Positions 23,369 through 32,271 are shown, counted from the stretch's first letter. The stretch: 41,206 nt of DNA from a candidate division WWE3 bacterium (GCA_003564915.1 PXDX01000118.1:1-41206); one strand, 5' to 3'. Notes: generated by a model from the letters alone, not told the origin. A program made the numbers and translations.

Positions 23369-23374
23369 TATAAT
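23369..23374 (+). promoter_or_regulatory. -10 box of mnmA
   Basis: A perfect TATAAT, 9 bases before ATG 23384 and 15 bases before the alternative ATG 23390. The expected transcription start falls 1-3 bases before 23384. Confidence 0.55.
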
Positions 23375-23383
23375 TTTTTCACT

Positions 23384-24454
23384 ATGGATATGGGTTTAAA
23401 AATAAAAGAAAACCCCAAGGTCGTGGTTGGCCTCAGCGGAGGAGTTGATTCTGCTGTTGCGGCTCTACTCCTTAAAGATAAAGGTTACGATGTAACGGGG
23501 GTGTATTTGCAGTGCTGGGACTTTTCGATTCCCGGATGCGGGGGAGATATTGATAGGGCTGACGCAGCAGCAGTAGCCTCTATTTTGGATATAAATTTTA
23601 AACATTTGGATTTTATTGAGGATTATCAAAATAAAGTATTGTCATATTTTTATGAATCCTACGCTTCCGGTGGGACGCCTAATCCTGATATACTTTGTAA
23701 TTCCGTCATCAAGTTCGGCTTATTTCTGGATTGGGCTTTGGATCAAGGTTACGACTATATAGCGACTGGACATTACGCCCGCACTGTCCGTACGGAAGAA
23801 TGCGTAAAACTTTTTTGCGGTGCTGATAAATCCAAGGATCAATCTTATTTTCTGTATCGTCTGAATCAAAGGCAATTATCCAGAGCTCTTTTCCCTCTTG
23901 GCGGACTAACTAAGAATGAAGTCAGAGTGTTAGCCCGGGTTAATAATTTACCCGTATTTGATAAACCGGATAGTACGGGTATCTGTTTCATAGGAGATGT
24001 TAGTATTCAGGACTTCTTGGAGGAACGGATAGAGCCCAAAGAAGGTAACGTAATTTTAAAGGACGGAAGGGCGATAGGAACTCACGAGGGCGTTTGGTTT
24101 TATACCATTGGGCAGAGAAGGGGCTTCAACATAACTGAGTATATGGGAATTCCTTTATATGTAATTGACAAGAAAGTGGAGGAAAACGAGTTGGTAGTTG
24201 GACCAATAAGCGAGGCGCAAAGATCAGTTTTTGAAATAGAACAGCCGCATTGGATTTGCGAATCTCCGAAGCTTCCGTTTGAGTGTGTGGTAAGAATACG
24301 CAACCTGGGTAAATTCCGTCCGGTAACGGTAACGGAATTATCTTCGGGTCTTCTAAAGATAGAATCTTCACAGAAATTCTTTGGAGTCGCGCCCGGCCAA
24401 AGCGCGGTGTTTTATTCAGGAGAGCAGGTTTTAGGAGGGGGAATAATACGGTAG
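23384..24454 (+). CDS. mnmA: tRNA-specific 2-thiouridylase MnmA
   Basis: A 356-residue enzyme that thiolates U34 in the anticodon of Lys, Glu and Gln tRNAs. The PP-loop SGGVDS (18-23) adenylates the tRNA, and the two catalytic cysteines are Cys105 (GGTPNPDILCN) and Cys201 (STGICFIG). The central and C-terminal beta-barrel domains (HEGVWFYTIGQRRG, VRIRNLG) are complete. MDMG at the N-terminus gives two possible ATGs; the first fits the leaderless promoter. The sulfur-donating partner is not in the window. Confidence 0.96.
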   Translation: MDMGLKIKENPKVVVGLSGGVDSAVAALLLKDKGYDVTGVYLQCWDFSIPGCGGDIDRADAAAVASILDINFKHLDFIEDYQNKVLSYFYESYASGGTPNPDILCNSVIKFGLFLDWALDQGYDYIATGHYARTVRTEECVKLFCGADKSKDQSYFLYRLNQRQLSRALFPLGGLTKNEVRVLARVNNLPVFDKPDSTGICFIGDVSIQDFLEERIEPKEGNVILKDGRAIGTHEGVWFYTIGQRRGFNITEYMGIPLYVIDKKVEENELVVGPISEAQRSVFEIEQPHWICESPKLPFECVVRIRNLGKFRPVTVTELSSGLLKIESSQKFFGVAPGQSAVFYSGEQVLGGGIIR

Positions 24455-24469
24455 GCTCAATTTGGAAAT

Positions 24470-26884
24470 TTACCATCCTTGAGATATTTCTATTCGGGAT
24501 TGATCTATAAATAGTGTTTTATGAATCTTTCCTTGGGTGTTGATCCTCACATTTTTTGTCTGCAGAGGTTCAGTGGGGCCCGGTTCTCCCGTGGAGCGGT
24601 ATTTTAGAAGAGATATTCCTTCCCATTCCAGATAGAAAGGCTCTTTGTACTCTTCCCAGTACTCCTCGTATATTGAGTAAAAAGTTTTCGCAGGTTTATC
24701 CGTTGAGAGGGTTACCAAAGGAAATTCTATATACCAGTGATCTTTCATCTCTCCCGTCAAAACGGCTGTCGTGTTTGGATGTGTATCCGTGGCTGTTCCG
24801 AAGACCGCGAACTGGCTGATATGAGAAATCGTCCCTTTTATAGTTGAGCTTCCGTAGTCAAAAAGTGAGGGAACCGTATCCCATTTTGATTTTTTTTCAT
24901 CCCAACGGTACAGACCCAAAGTATCTAATTTAATTTTACTTAACATATCTTTATTTAGATGGATCCTTATAATAATGGCTTGTTCCAACTCATGGATGAT
25001 ATTTCCCATTCTGTCTGTTGCTTCAATTATGAACGACGTACCTTCCACGTAGTCTTTTCCGGGATTGGTTTGGCGAGCCCCCTTTGCCAGATAGAAAGTC
25101 GACGGTGTTCGGGTTGTGTCCTTAGGGATCTGTAGGGTAAAGTTACCAAGTTCAATGGAAAGAGGTTCCCCCAGAAAATCCTTTTTAATATAATCGGCGC
25201 GGGTGGAGCTTTCCCAAAGATCCTGACTTTCCAGTCCGCAAAAGGACCCTAGAGGATCGTTCCAGCAATAGTATTTCCATGGATCATACATTTTTATACT
25301 TCTCCATCCGAAGGGATCGGTCAAACTTGAAGGATCTCTCCCTTTGTAATAGTTGGGTTCCCCCTCTATCAGTCTTGTTTCAAAATGAAGATGCGGTCCC
25401 GTAGTATTTCCCGTCATTCCCACCCTACCTACTATATCTCCTTTACTGATAGGTTTTCCCATTTCTCCCGGTTGCGCAAAAAGCTCGTCTCTTTGAAGGT
25501 GCATATACACTGTTCTGTATCCTTCAGCATGGTCTATATATTGAGAATATCCGCATGGAGGGCAGTATAGATAGTAAATAAGCCCATCAGCGGGAGCTAA
25601 AATGTTCGTTCCGTACGGCAGACCAAAGTCGTGTCCGTTATGTCCGCTATAGTACATTTTTGGCTCCGGCTCCTCTTGTCCTAGAAAATTTACCGTCGTC
25701 AGAGAGTGTTCCGGCGGTTCCAAGTAATTGACGTACCCAAAAAAAGGATATGCATGATCAAAAAAGGCTGTGATCTTATCTATTAAATCTCCTTCCTCTT
25801 GCCCTTCCCAGAGTGGTCCGAAAATGGGATTCTTTTTGTAGTGGATTTTTACTTTTTTACGATATATACCTGCTGAGGGAATTGCTGCGAAAAGAGTAGG
25901 TTCACTGCTGTCGATAATTACTAAAGAAGAGAATCCGTCCGGCGCATAGATGCCGTACGGCCCCGTTGTCGTCCATAAAGAGCCTTTATCCTGCGATTCA
26001 AAGATTCTAAGCTGGTTTGTTGTTCTATCTCTTGCGGCCACAAAATATTTTATTCCGTATTTGAGAAATCTCTCCGCACTTTGGTTTGTGGGTAAGAAGA
26101 TTGAACGGATCGGGGTCTTGTGATCTTCAGCATACCGAACTCCTATATACTTTGTGCTAATGTAGGATCCGGTAATCTCAAGTAGGATTTGATTGATGTA
26201 AGAAGCCGGGATTTTATCGTACTCCTCCCAAGTCTTTCCCTTGTCTGTTGAGATAAATATATTGTTAGGCTCTCTCGCGTAAGCAAAATTTTCCCAGACC
26301 CTCACTTCCAATATATTCTTCAGCCTTTCTTTTAATTCCTCTATATGTGTCCAGCTTGCGCCGCTATCATGGGAGATCCATAGACCTTCTTTGTATGTTC
26401 CCAAAAGTATTGTTCCTTCGTATGCGCTAACGGATACAGCACGTACGGAGGGTCCGATATTTTCCCATTTACTTCCGTAATCGATACTGCGATATAGGCC
26501 CGGGGGGTTTCCTTGAGTGAGGTCTCCTGTATTAACTGCAGCATATAGAATTCCGTTTGAGAAAGCCAGGTCAGAAACCCCATGTTTTTCCAGCCCTCTT
26601 TTGAACCAGGCAGCACCCTCATCAGGAGAGAAGAAGATCCCATTATAAGGATTGTCCCAATACTTCCAATTGTTGTGGCCGGCAAAAAGTCCTTTTTCGG
26701 TTACTATTATAGAACTTATTCCTTCTCTAGTCATTCCTGTAACGACCCAGTCCTCAGAATCGCTATAGCAAAGACTTGCGTTGTTCAATGAAAAGACAAG
26801 CAGAACAAGAACGAACACTTTAAGCACATTATGTCTTATCGGCCTTGTTCGTAACCTGGTTTTTACTTTCCGAAAGCTTGGCAT
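24470..26884 (-). CDS. Secreted multidomain M23 metallopeptidase with Asp-box repeats
   Basis: An 804-residue exported protein. A signal peptide is at about 20-40. Residues 45-345 hold five Asp-box (BNR) repeats of the form S-x-D-x-G-x-x-W (SPDEGAAW, SIDYGSKW, SHDSGASW, STDKGKTW, SQDKGSLW), giving a beta-propeller like sialidases and Vps10 proteins. An M23/LytM domain follows (about 405-510) with zinc ligands H415-x3-D419, His462 and HLH (498-500) all present. C-terminal beta domains include one resembling ZU5-type or surface-protein modules (about 575-695) and a last one recalling chitobiase C-terminal domains. It could trim peptidoglycan of its own wall or a partner's; the propeller may bind glycans or protein. 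Family names for the C-terminal part are tentative. Confidence 0.88.
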   Translation of the reverse strand: MPSFRKVKTRLRTRPIRHNVLKVFVLVLLVFSLNNASLCYSDSEDWVVTGMTREGISSIIVTEKGLFAGHNNWKYWDNPYNGIFFSPDEGAAWFKRGLEKHGVSDLAFSNGILYAAVNTGDLTQGNPPGLYRSIDYGSKWENIGPSVRAVSVSAYEGTILLGTYKEGLWISHDSGASWTHIEELKERLKNILEVRVWENFAYAREPNNIFISTDKGKTWEEYDKIPASYINQILLEITGSYISTKYIGVRYAEDHKTPIRSIFLPTNQSAERFLKYGIKYFVAARDRTTNQLRIFESQDKGSLWTTTGPYGIYAPDGFSSLVIIDSSEPTLFAAIPSAGIYRKKVKIHYKKNPIFGPLWEGQEEGDLIDKITAFFDHAYPFFGYVNYLEPPEHSLTTVNFLGQEEPEPKMYYSGHNGHDFGLPYGTNILAPADGLIYYLYCPPCGYSQYIDHAEGYRTVYMHLQRDELFAQPGEMGKPISKGDIVGRVGMTGNTTGPHLHFETRLIEGEPNYYKGRDPSSLTDPFGWRSIKMYDPWKYYCWNDPLGSFCGLESQDLWESSTRADYIKKDFLGEPLSIELGNFTLQIPKDTTRTPSTFYLAKGARQTNPGKDYVEGTSFIIEATDRMGNIIHELEQAIIIRIHLNKDMLSKIKLDTLGLYRWDEKKSKWDTVPSLFDYGSSTIKGTISHISQFAVFGTATDTHPNTTAVLTGEMKDHWYIEFPLVTLSTDKPAKTFYSIYEEYWEEYKEPFYLEWEGISLLKYRSTGEPGPTEPLQTKNVRINTQGKIHKTLFIDQSRIEISQGW

Positions 26885-26953
26885 TTGACGAAATTTTCCA
26901 CATTAGTGTTGGATATTTCAATGGGGGTTATTCTATTATCACAAGATAGTTGG

Positions 26954-26959
26954 TAGAAT
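26954..26959 (+). promoter_or_regulatory. -10 box of the BpsA-SpeD fusion gene
   Basis: TAGAAT, 8 bases before ATG 26968, giving a predicted leader of about 1-2 nt. The -35 is weak. Confidence 0.5.
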
Positions 26960-26967
26960 AACTCACG

Positions 26968-28275
26968 ATGGGAATTTTAGATAAGATCTATAAAAGTTAT
27001 AATGAACTCCCCGAACCTCAAATTGAGGGTATAGTTCATACCATTCTCAAGGAACAGCCTGTTACTAGCGGCTCTTTAATACGATCTACGGGATTGCCCA
27101 AAGAAACTCTTAGAAAGTTCAAGATCGCGATCTCGCCATTTTTGGAAGATACGAAAGAAGACAAGATAAGTTTTAAACAAAAGTTTGTACAGGAGCTCTC
27201 CAATGAGAACCCGCAACCGTATAAATGGTCTTTGGTCTCTTTTGAGAGAGAAGATGTTGAAGAGATTTTAAAAGGGATTCGCAACTCCTATGGATCTGGT
27301 CCAAAAAGAAAGTATGATCAATTTTTTGCAACAGAGGAATCTACCGTAAAAAAAGCCCTCGTAATGAAAGAGAGGGGAGACATTAAAGGTAGAAGGATTG
27401 CCCTACTGGGAGATGATGATCTTCTATCTGTTGCCTTAGGACTTTTGGGAATAGAATATTCGCAGATACTTGTACTGGATATAGATAAAGAGTTGCTGAA
27501 GTCTATAGATAAAGCGGTTGAAGAGCATGGGCTGCACAACATTAGAACCGAGTTTTATGATGCCCGGAGAAGTTTGCGCCCCGATTTGAGGAACAGATTT
27601 GATGTTGTTGTAACGGATCCTCCTTATACTGTTGCAGGAGTGAATCTATTTTTGCAACGGAGTTTGGATCTTATATCGGCAGGTCTTGGAGGTCGCCTGT
27701 ATTTTTATTATGGGAACAGTTATAAAACTCCGGAGAAAACTTTCAAGATCCAAGAAAGCATTACCGCATTTGGACTTCTGATCCTGGAGAAAATAGATCG
27801 TTTTATAAGTTATTACGGAGCAGAATCAATCGGGAGTTCCAGCTCTCTTTATCTTTTGGAAAGGGGAGCTTCTGCGTCCCGTAATTTTCAATACCCTGCA
27901 GTAAAAGAAATATATACTTATCAAAAAAGGCATGAGGCTGATTTCCCTTTTGTTGAGCACTTTGTGTTTAAGATTTATGATGTGCCGGACTCAATGGTAA
28001 ATTCCAAGAGCCGGATACAAAAAGCCTTGGGAAAGTTTTGCCAATATCATAAATTGAAGGTAGTGAATACGGAAGTTACTCGTTTTTCGGGAGGAGGCTA
28101 TACTTTTAATTATACTTTGTCCAACTCTAATCTTACTGTACATACCTGGCCTGAGTTGAATGCCCTTCATTTCGTTCTGGTGACTTGTACTGCCGTTGTA
28201 AATCCCGAAAGGCTCCATGAGAATTTAAGTTCTCTGTTTAAGACGGAGAAAATAGAGATAGAGAAAATAGAGTAG
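26968..28275 (+). CDS. Fusion of branched-chain polyamine synthase (BpsA) with a SpeD-like AdoMet decarboxylase domain
   Basis: A 435-residue protein in three parts. Residues 1-90 look like the winged-helix domain that BpsA proteins carry. Residues 100-310 are the BpsA catalytic domain: GDDDLLSVALGLLG (148-161), VLDIDKELL, and VVTDPPYTVAGVNLFLQRS (214-232). BpsA adds aminopropyl groups from decarboxylated AdoMet to spermidine to make branched polyamines. Residues 325-435 match prokaryotic AdoMet decarboxylase: Ser387, His392 (VHTWPE) and Cys407 keep the spacing of pyruvoyl Ser63, His68 and Cys83 in the Thermotoga enzyme. The residue before the Ser is Asn386 instead of Glu, and Asn388 replaces His. 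One chain could thus both make and use the aminopropyl donor. Alternative: the SpeD part has changed substrate, as some SpeD homologues decarboxylate ornithine or arginine. Confidence 0.88.
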   Translation: MGILDKIYKSYNELPEPQIEGIVHTILKEQPVTSGSLIRSTGLPKETLRKFKIAISPFLEDTKEDKISFKQKFVQELSNENPQPYKWSLVSFEREDVEEILKGIRNSYGSGPKRKYDQFFATEESTVKKALVMKERGDIKGRRIALLGDDDLLSVALGLLGIEYSQILVLDIDKELLKSIDKAVEEHGLHNIRTEFYDARRSLRPDLRNRFDVVVTDPPYTVAGVNLFLQRSLDLISAGLGGRLYFYYGNSYKTPEKTFKIQESITAFGLLILEKIDRFISYYGAESIGSSSSLYLLERGASASRNFQYPAVKEIYTYQKRHEADFPFVEHFVFKIYDVPDSMVNSKSRIQKALGKFCQYHKLKVVNTEVTRFSGGGYTFNYTLSNSNLTVHTWPELNALHFVLVTCTAVVNPERLHENLSSLFKTEKIEIEKIE

Positions 28276-28284
28276 TGCTAAAAT
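28276..28284 (+). promoter_or_regulatory. Extended -10 box of the antiporter gene
   Basis: TGCTAAAAT overlapping the end of the fusion gene (stop at 28273-28275), six bases before ATG 28291. Identical to the metG element. Confidence 0.55.
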
Positions 28285-28290
28285 AGACCT

Positions 28291-29523
28291 ATGCAACCAA
28301 TTCTGCCTGCCTTTTTTCTAATATTGCTGACCGGCCTCTTTTCCTCAACTTTACTTAGAAAACTAAATTTACCCTGGGTTGCTACTCTTATAGTAGGAGG
28401 AATTGCTATCGGACCCAATGGTTTAGGTCTATTCACCCCGGATCCCACAATAGAATTTATATCTGAACTAGGACTGATCTTCCTTATGTTTATGGCTGGT
28501 CTTGAGGTTAAAGTTACAGAGTTCAAAAAGTCCGCACCCAGGCTTTTTTTGCTGTCATTTATTAACGGCTTGATTCCTTTTGTAGTGGGAATTGCTATCG
28601 CATACTATTATGGATACTCCTTTACTACACTGCTTCTTTTAGGAACCGTTTTTATATCATCTTCTATAGCGGTTGTTGTTCCGACTTTGGAGGCGAATGA
28701 TTCATTCAGTTTGAAGATAGGCAATGCAGTAATGACCACCAGCATCATTCAAGATGTCTTTAGCTTAATTCTTCTTTCAATAATACTTCAGGACATAAAA
28801 CCCATGTCGGCCCTTGCTCCGTATCTCTTTTATCCTTTACTGGTGGTTGTATTGATCTCTTTGAAGGTATTTTTACCCAAAATCCAAAGATTTTTCTATT
28901 CCTTGAATTCAAAAAGAGATACATTTCAGGATCAACTTCGGACGGTTTTTCTAGTTTTGATAGGTACAGTCATCATTTTTCAACTTTTAGGATTGCATCC
29001 TATCGTTGGGGGTTTCTTTGCAGGAATGGTTTTATCAGAGTCCCTAAAAGATGAGGTTTTACTCGCCAAGATAAAAGCCTTAAGTTATGGATTTTTTATT
29101 CCTACTTTCTTTATATATATGGGCACTCAAACCGATGTGTCGCTTGTTTTAGAGTCCAGTTCCTCCCTTTCCATTATATTGGTTGTGGTTGTAGGTTCAA
29201 TTTTATCTAAGTTTCTTAGCGGTTGGCTGGGTGCATGGTTAGTAGGTTTCAACCCCTCGGAAGGGCTGTTCTTTGGAGCCTCATCAATACCGCAACTTTC
29301 CACGACCTTAGCCGTGGCTCATACAGCACATTCGGTTGGTTTGATGGATGACAGGTTAATAACGGCACTCGTTGTACTGAGCGTAGTTACAACGATTATT
29401 GGGCCGGCTCTGATGGTTTTCTTCCGTAGTGCTGATTTCCTGAAGTTGCGCAAAGAAAAATCGCTTTTTCTGAGAAGTTTGATATCCGTAAAACATAAGG
29501 AGCCTTCCGAAGTTTTGAGCTAA
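28291..29523 (+). CDS. CPA2-family cation/proton antiporter (KefB/NapA-like)
   Basis: A 410-residue polytopic membrane protein with about twelve to thirteen hydrophobic segments and no cytosolic TrkA-N domain. The Na+/H+ exchanger pattern is visible: PWVATLIVGGIAIGPNGLG near the N-terminus, ELGLIFLMFMAGLEV, SSSIAVVVPTLEAND, MTTSIIQDVFSLI and GGFFAGMVLSES. Such proteins exchange Na+ or K+ for H+ and set cytoplasmic pH and ion content. The specific ion cannot be read. It begins 15 bases after the polyamine gene, with its own -10 box; both concern cellular cations, though a functional link is speculative. Confidence 0.9.
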   Translation: MQPILPAFFLILLTGLFSSTLLRKLNLPWVATLIVGGIAIGPNGLGLFTPDPTIEFISELGLIFLMFMAGLEVKVTEFKKSAPRLFLLSFINGLIPFVVGIAIAYYYGYSFTTLLLLGTVFISSSIAVVVPTLEANDSFSLKIGNAVMTTSIIQDVFSLILLSIILQDIKPMSALAPYLFYPLLVVVLISLKVFLPKIQRFFYSLNSKRDTFQDQLRTVFLVLIGTVIIFQLLGLHPIVGGFFAGMVLSESLKDEVLLAKIKALSYGFFIPTFFIYMGTQTDVSLVLESSSSLSIILVVVVGSILSKFLSGWLGAWLVGFNPSEGLFFGASSIPQLSTTLAVAHTAHSVGLMDDRLITALVVLSVVTTIIGPALMVFFRSADFLKLRKEKSLFLRSLISVKHKEPSEVLS

Positions 29524-29862
29524 TGGAGCAAGATACTTACAGTGTTTCATTCGCTTGGATTTAATTAAAATTTCAGATCAGTTTTAATATTCGGATCTTG
29601 TATGGTATAGTGGGGATGCCTCAATTCGAGGCCTATACTTCAAGCAAGTTATTGACTTGCCTCTGTTTAGTTGGTATTTTGCTAAATGCAGTAGATCAAC
29701 GATATTATCTGGTTTAATTTCTTAGCCCAGGTTTGTTGACACTATATGTCGCACTTTGAAAATATACTATAGAGCAAATCGTTTGTGCTTTTAGAAGCTA
29801 TATATTAGGATCTCGCTTTTAAGCGATTTTCCAATTCGAGCAACTAAAGGCAAAAAGAATGT
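29524..29862 (+). promoter_or_regulatory. 16S rRNA leader: promoter candidates and hairpins
   Basis: No gene is visible in these 339 bases. Candidate promoters on the plus strand are TTGACT-N17-TATTTT (29652-29680) and TATAGT (29606-29611, preceded by TGG). A good TTGACA at 29736 has its nearest TATACT 21 bases downstream, which is too long for a standard promoter. Hairpins occur at 29618-29632 (GCCTC/GAGGC) and 29644-29660 (GCAAGT/ACTTGC). The last 30 bases form one arm of the 16S processing stem. Confidence 0.55.
29833..29861 (+). other. 5' arm of the 16S pre-rRNA processing stem
   Basis: AATTCGAG (29833-29840) and GGCAAAAAGAATG (29849-29861) are exact reverse complements of CTCGAATT (31552-31559) and CATTCTTTTTGCC (31531-31543) beyond the 3' end. 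Together they close a 21-bp stem with an 8 x 8 internal loop around the whole 16S, the usual RNase III cleavage target. Confidence 0.85.
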
Positions 29863-31321
29863 TTTTTTGAGAATTTGATCCTGGTTCAGGATTAATGCTA
29901 GCGGCGTGCCTAAGGTATGCAAGTCGAACGGATTATTACACAGTCTAGCTTGCTAGACACCGTAATAATTAGTGGCGAACGGCTGAGTAATACATAGGAA
30001 TCTACCCCTAACTCGGGAATAACCAATCGAAAGATTGGCTAATACCCGATGTGGAGGAAACTCCAAAGATTTATCGGTTAGGGAAGAGCCTGTGGCCTAT
30101 CAGCTAGTTGGTGGGGTAATTGCCCACCAAGGCTATGACGGGTACCGGGCCTGAGAGGGCGTACCGGCAGAGGGGCACTGAGACACGGGCCTCACTCCTA
30201 CGGGAGGCAGCAATCGGGAATCTTGCGCAATGGACGAAAGTCTGACGCAGCGACGCCGCGTGGAGGATGAATGCCTTCGGGTTGTAAACTCACGTCAAAA
30301 AGCACCGGCTAACTACGTGCCAGCAGCAGCGGTCAAACGTAGGGTGCAAGCATTATCCGGATTTACTGGGCGTAAAGAGTTCTGTAGGCGGCAGTATAAG
30401 TTGGAGGTTAAATCTTTCGGCCCAACCGAAAGGCTGCTTTCAATACTGTATTGCTAGAGTCAGCTAGGGGACAGTGGAATTCGTGGTGGAGCGGTGAAAT
30501 GCGTTGATATCACGAGGAACACCAAGGGGGAAGCCAACTGTCTGGGGCTGTACTGACGCTGAGAGACGAAAGCTAGGGGAGAGAAAAGGATTAGATACCC
30601 TTGTATTCCTAGCTGTAAACTATGCCTGCTAGATACTTGGTTTTTAAACTGAGCGTCGAAGCTAACGCGTTAAGCAGGCCGCCTGGGGAGTACTACCGCA
30701 AGGTTGAAACTCAAAGGAATTGGCGGGGACCCGCACAAGCGGTGGAGCATGCTCTTTAATTGGTTGCTAACCCAAGAACCTTACCCAGACTTGACATGTT
30801 TGTAGTAGTGAACCGAAAGGGGAACGATCCTAATTTATTAGGAAGCATACACAGGTGTTGCATGGCTGTCGTCAGCTCGTACCGTGAGGCGTACCCTTAA
30901 GTGGGTTAACGAGCGCAACCCCTACTGCTAGTTGTATCACTTTAGCGGAACTGCCATCGTAAGATGGAGGAAGGTGGGGACGACGTCAAGTCGGTATTGC
31001 CCTTATGTCTGGGGCCAGAAGCATGCTACAATGGCGCGTACAATGAGTTGCTTTGCTGCGAAGCACGGCTAATCTTTTAAAACGCGTCTCAGTTCGGATT
31101 GAAGTCTGCAATTCGACTTCATGAAGTTGGAATCGCTAGTAATCGTCGGTCAGCTATACGACGGTGAATACGTTCTCGGGTCTTGCACACACTGCCCGTC
31201 ACATCAGCAAAGCTGAGGTCGCCTGAAGTACCTCTTTAGAGGTCCCATGGTGAAATCAGTGATGAGGGTGAAGTCGTAACAAGGTAGCCGTAGGGGAATC
31301 TGCGGCTGGATCACCTCCTTT
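29863..31321 (+). rRNA. 16S ribosomal RNA
   Basis: Starts near the universal ATTTGATCCTGG region and ends in the anti-Shine-Dalgarno tail ATCACCTCCTTTCT; about 1459 nt, clearly shorter than E. coli (1542). Helix 17 is almost absent: only about 13 bases separate GTTGTAAACTC from AGCACCGGCTAAC near 30290-30303. The 530 loop reads GCAGCGGTCAAAC rather than GCCGCGGTAATAC, and the 790 region reads CCCTTGTATTCC rather than CCCTGGTAGTCC. The KsgA target loop GGAA in helix 45 is conserved. No intron or open reading frame of significance interrupts it. Ends are estimated by alignment to E. coli from memory and may be off by a few bases. Confidence 0.97.
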
Positions 31322-31661
31322 CTAAGGAGTAATTATGTGTTTTTGATCCTCAGAAGCTTTTTTGCATGAACTTGCAAAAAAATCTGTGGAAAAAAGAAAC
31401 ACCTCTCAATTTTGACTATCCCTATAAAGATTGAGTAGTAAAGCTGTTATCTCACATACAGCTTTGGGAGGGTTCGCGAGTGAGCCGTTGCGTGTTGAAT
31501 ATTGACACACAACAAAAACTCGCAAATGAGCATTCTTTTTGCCTTCGGTTTCTCGAATTTTGATATGACATATCAAGTCTAGTTAATCTATACCCGCTAT
31601 AGGTGACTCTCGGTTTTTTGATTATCTTTTTAGAGTTGCTCTATATCTAAGAATAAAATTA
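31322..31661 (+). other. 16S trailer: chain of hairpins and 3' processing arm
   Basis: No gene. The sequence is a series of hairpins: 31351-31386 (CAGA and TTTTTTGCA pairing with TGCAAAAAA and TCTG), 31405-31435 (CTCAAT/ATTGAG), 31443-31464 (AGCTGT/ACAGCT) and 31488-31525 (TTGCG/CGCAA). The 3' arm of the 16S processing stem follows at 31531-31559, and a short palindrome TGATATGACATATCA begins at 31560. Confidence 0.7.
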
Positions 31662-31690
31662 CCCGCCAATAAAACGGCGGGATTTTTTTA
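31662..31690 (+). terminator. Rho-independent terminator after 16S
   Basis: CCCGCC (31662-31667) pairs with GGCGGG (31676-31681), followed at once by ATTTTTTTATTT. This is a clear intrinsic terminator on the plus strand that ends 16S transcription before the tRNA-Ala-23S-5S unit. Confidence 0.88.
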
Positions 31691-31817
31691 TTTCCCTTAT
31701 TCGGTAAATAGGGGATTTGCTTTTTGAACCATAAAGTCTTGAATCTTTTAGTAGGGTCGTTTTTGGCCGGATTCTAGATTAGCTTAGGGCTTGAAGAAAG
31801 TTACTTGATTCAGATCA

Positions 31818-32024
31818 CTATCGGTTCTTAAACTTCTCATAAACTTGGGGAGCCATTTTTATAAGGATTAGAAATATTGCTGTCAAGGCGATAAAAAAGA
31901 AGAGCGTATTTATGAGATCATCTACTGTGGAGATGTTTAAGAATCGGTTAATATTCAGTATTGCGGATAGCAGCATCGGAATAAGTAATTTTCGAACCGT
32001 TCTGTTCGATGCAAGGTTGTCCAT
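31818..32024 (-). CDS. 68-residue membrane protein of unknown function
   Basis: A short protein with a basic N-terminal part (NLASNRTVRKLL), a moderately hydrophobic segment (about 12-27) and one strong membrane helix (about 37-58) before a basic tail (QVYEKFKNR). No family recognised. A perfect TATAAT ends six bases before ATG 32024, the same promoter geometry as the larger genes, which is the main reason to believe it is expressed. The frame can be read from TTG 32030, but that would start inside the promoter-proximal gap. Confidence 0.6.
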   Translation of the reverse strand: MDNLASNRTVRKLLIPMLLSAILNINRFLNISTVDDLINTLFFFIALTAIFLILIKMAPQVYEKFKNR

Positions 32025-32030
32025 GGTCAA

Positions 32031-32036
32031 ATTATA
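32031..32036 (-). promoter_or_regulatory. -10 box of the 68-residue protein gene
   Basis: A perfect TATAAT on the minus strand, six bases before ATG 32024; leaderless geometry. Confidence 0.5.
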
Positions 32037-32081
32037 CTACAGTGACTCTTTACTTGGGAGAGAATTCTACCGCAGTTATTC

Positions 32082-32158
32082 TGGTGGGCGTTCATGGACT
32101 CGAACCATGGACCTCTCCCTTATCAGAGGAGTGCTCTAACCAACTGAGCTAAACGCCC
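32082..32158 (-). tRNA. tRNA-Ile (GAT)
   Basis: A 77-nt cloverleaf with the loop CTGATAA, giving anticodon GAT. The acceptor stem is GGGCGTT/AACGCCC, the discriminator is A, and CCA is encoded. This tRNA normally lies in the 16S-23S spacer on the rRNA strand; here it is between 16S and 23S but on the opposite strand. Confidence 0.96.
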
Positions 32159-32271
32159 TTGAAAAATAAATACTTCGATAAATCCGCTAAACAAAAAGCA
32201 TTATAGACTATAACGCTATTTTACACCAAATCTGACGCGGTACTTATCTTTGTATTCCTACTGAAGAAAGC

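Noticed and set aside
29736..29768. TTGACA...TATACT as the main 16S promoter
   Set aside because: The spacer is 21 bases, too long for a standard sigma-70 promoter; other candidates upstream have better spacing.
30230..30457. Open frame inside 16S, and others inside 23S, tmRNA and the tRNA cluster at 2270-2542
   Set aside because: They lie wholly within conserved RNA genes and show no protein family pattern.
29863..31321. Intron in 16S or 23S
   Set aside because: 16S is shorter than usual, conserved blocks are continuous, and no homing-endonuclease frame is present in either gene.
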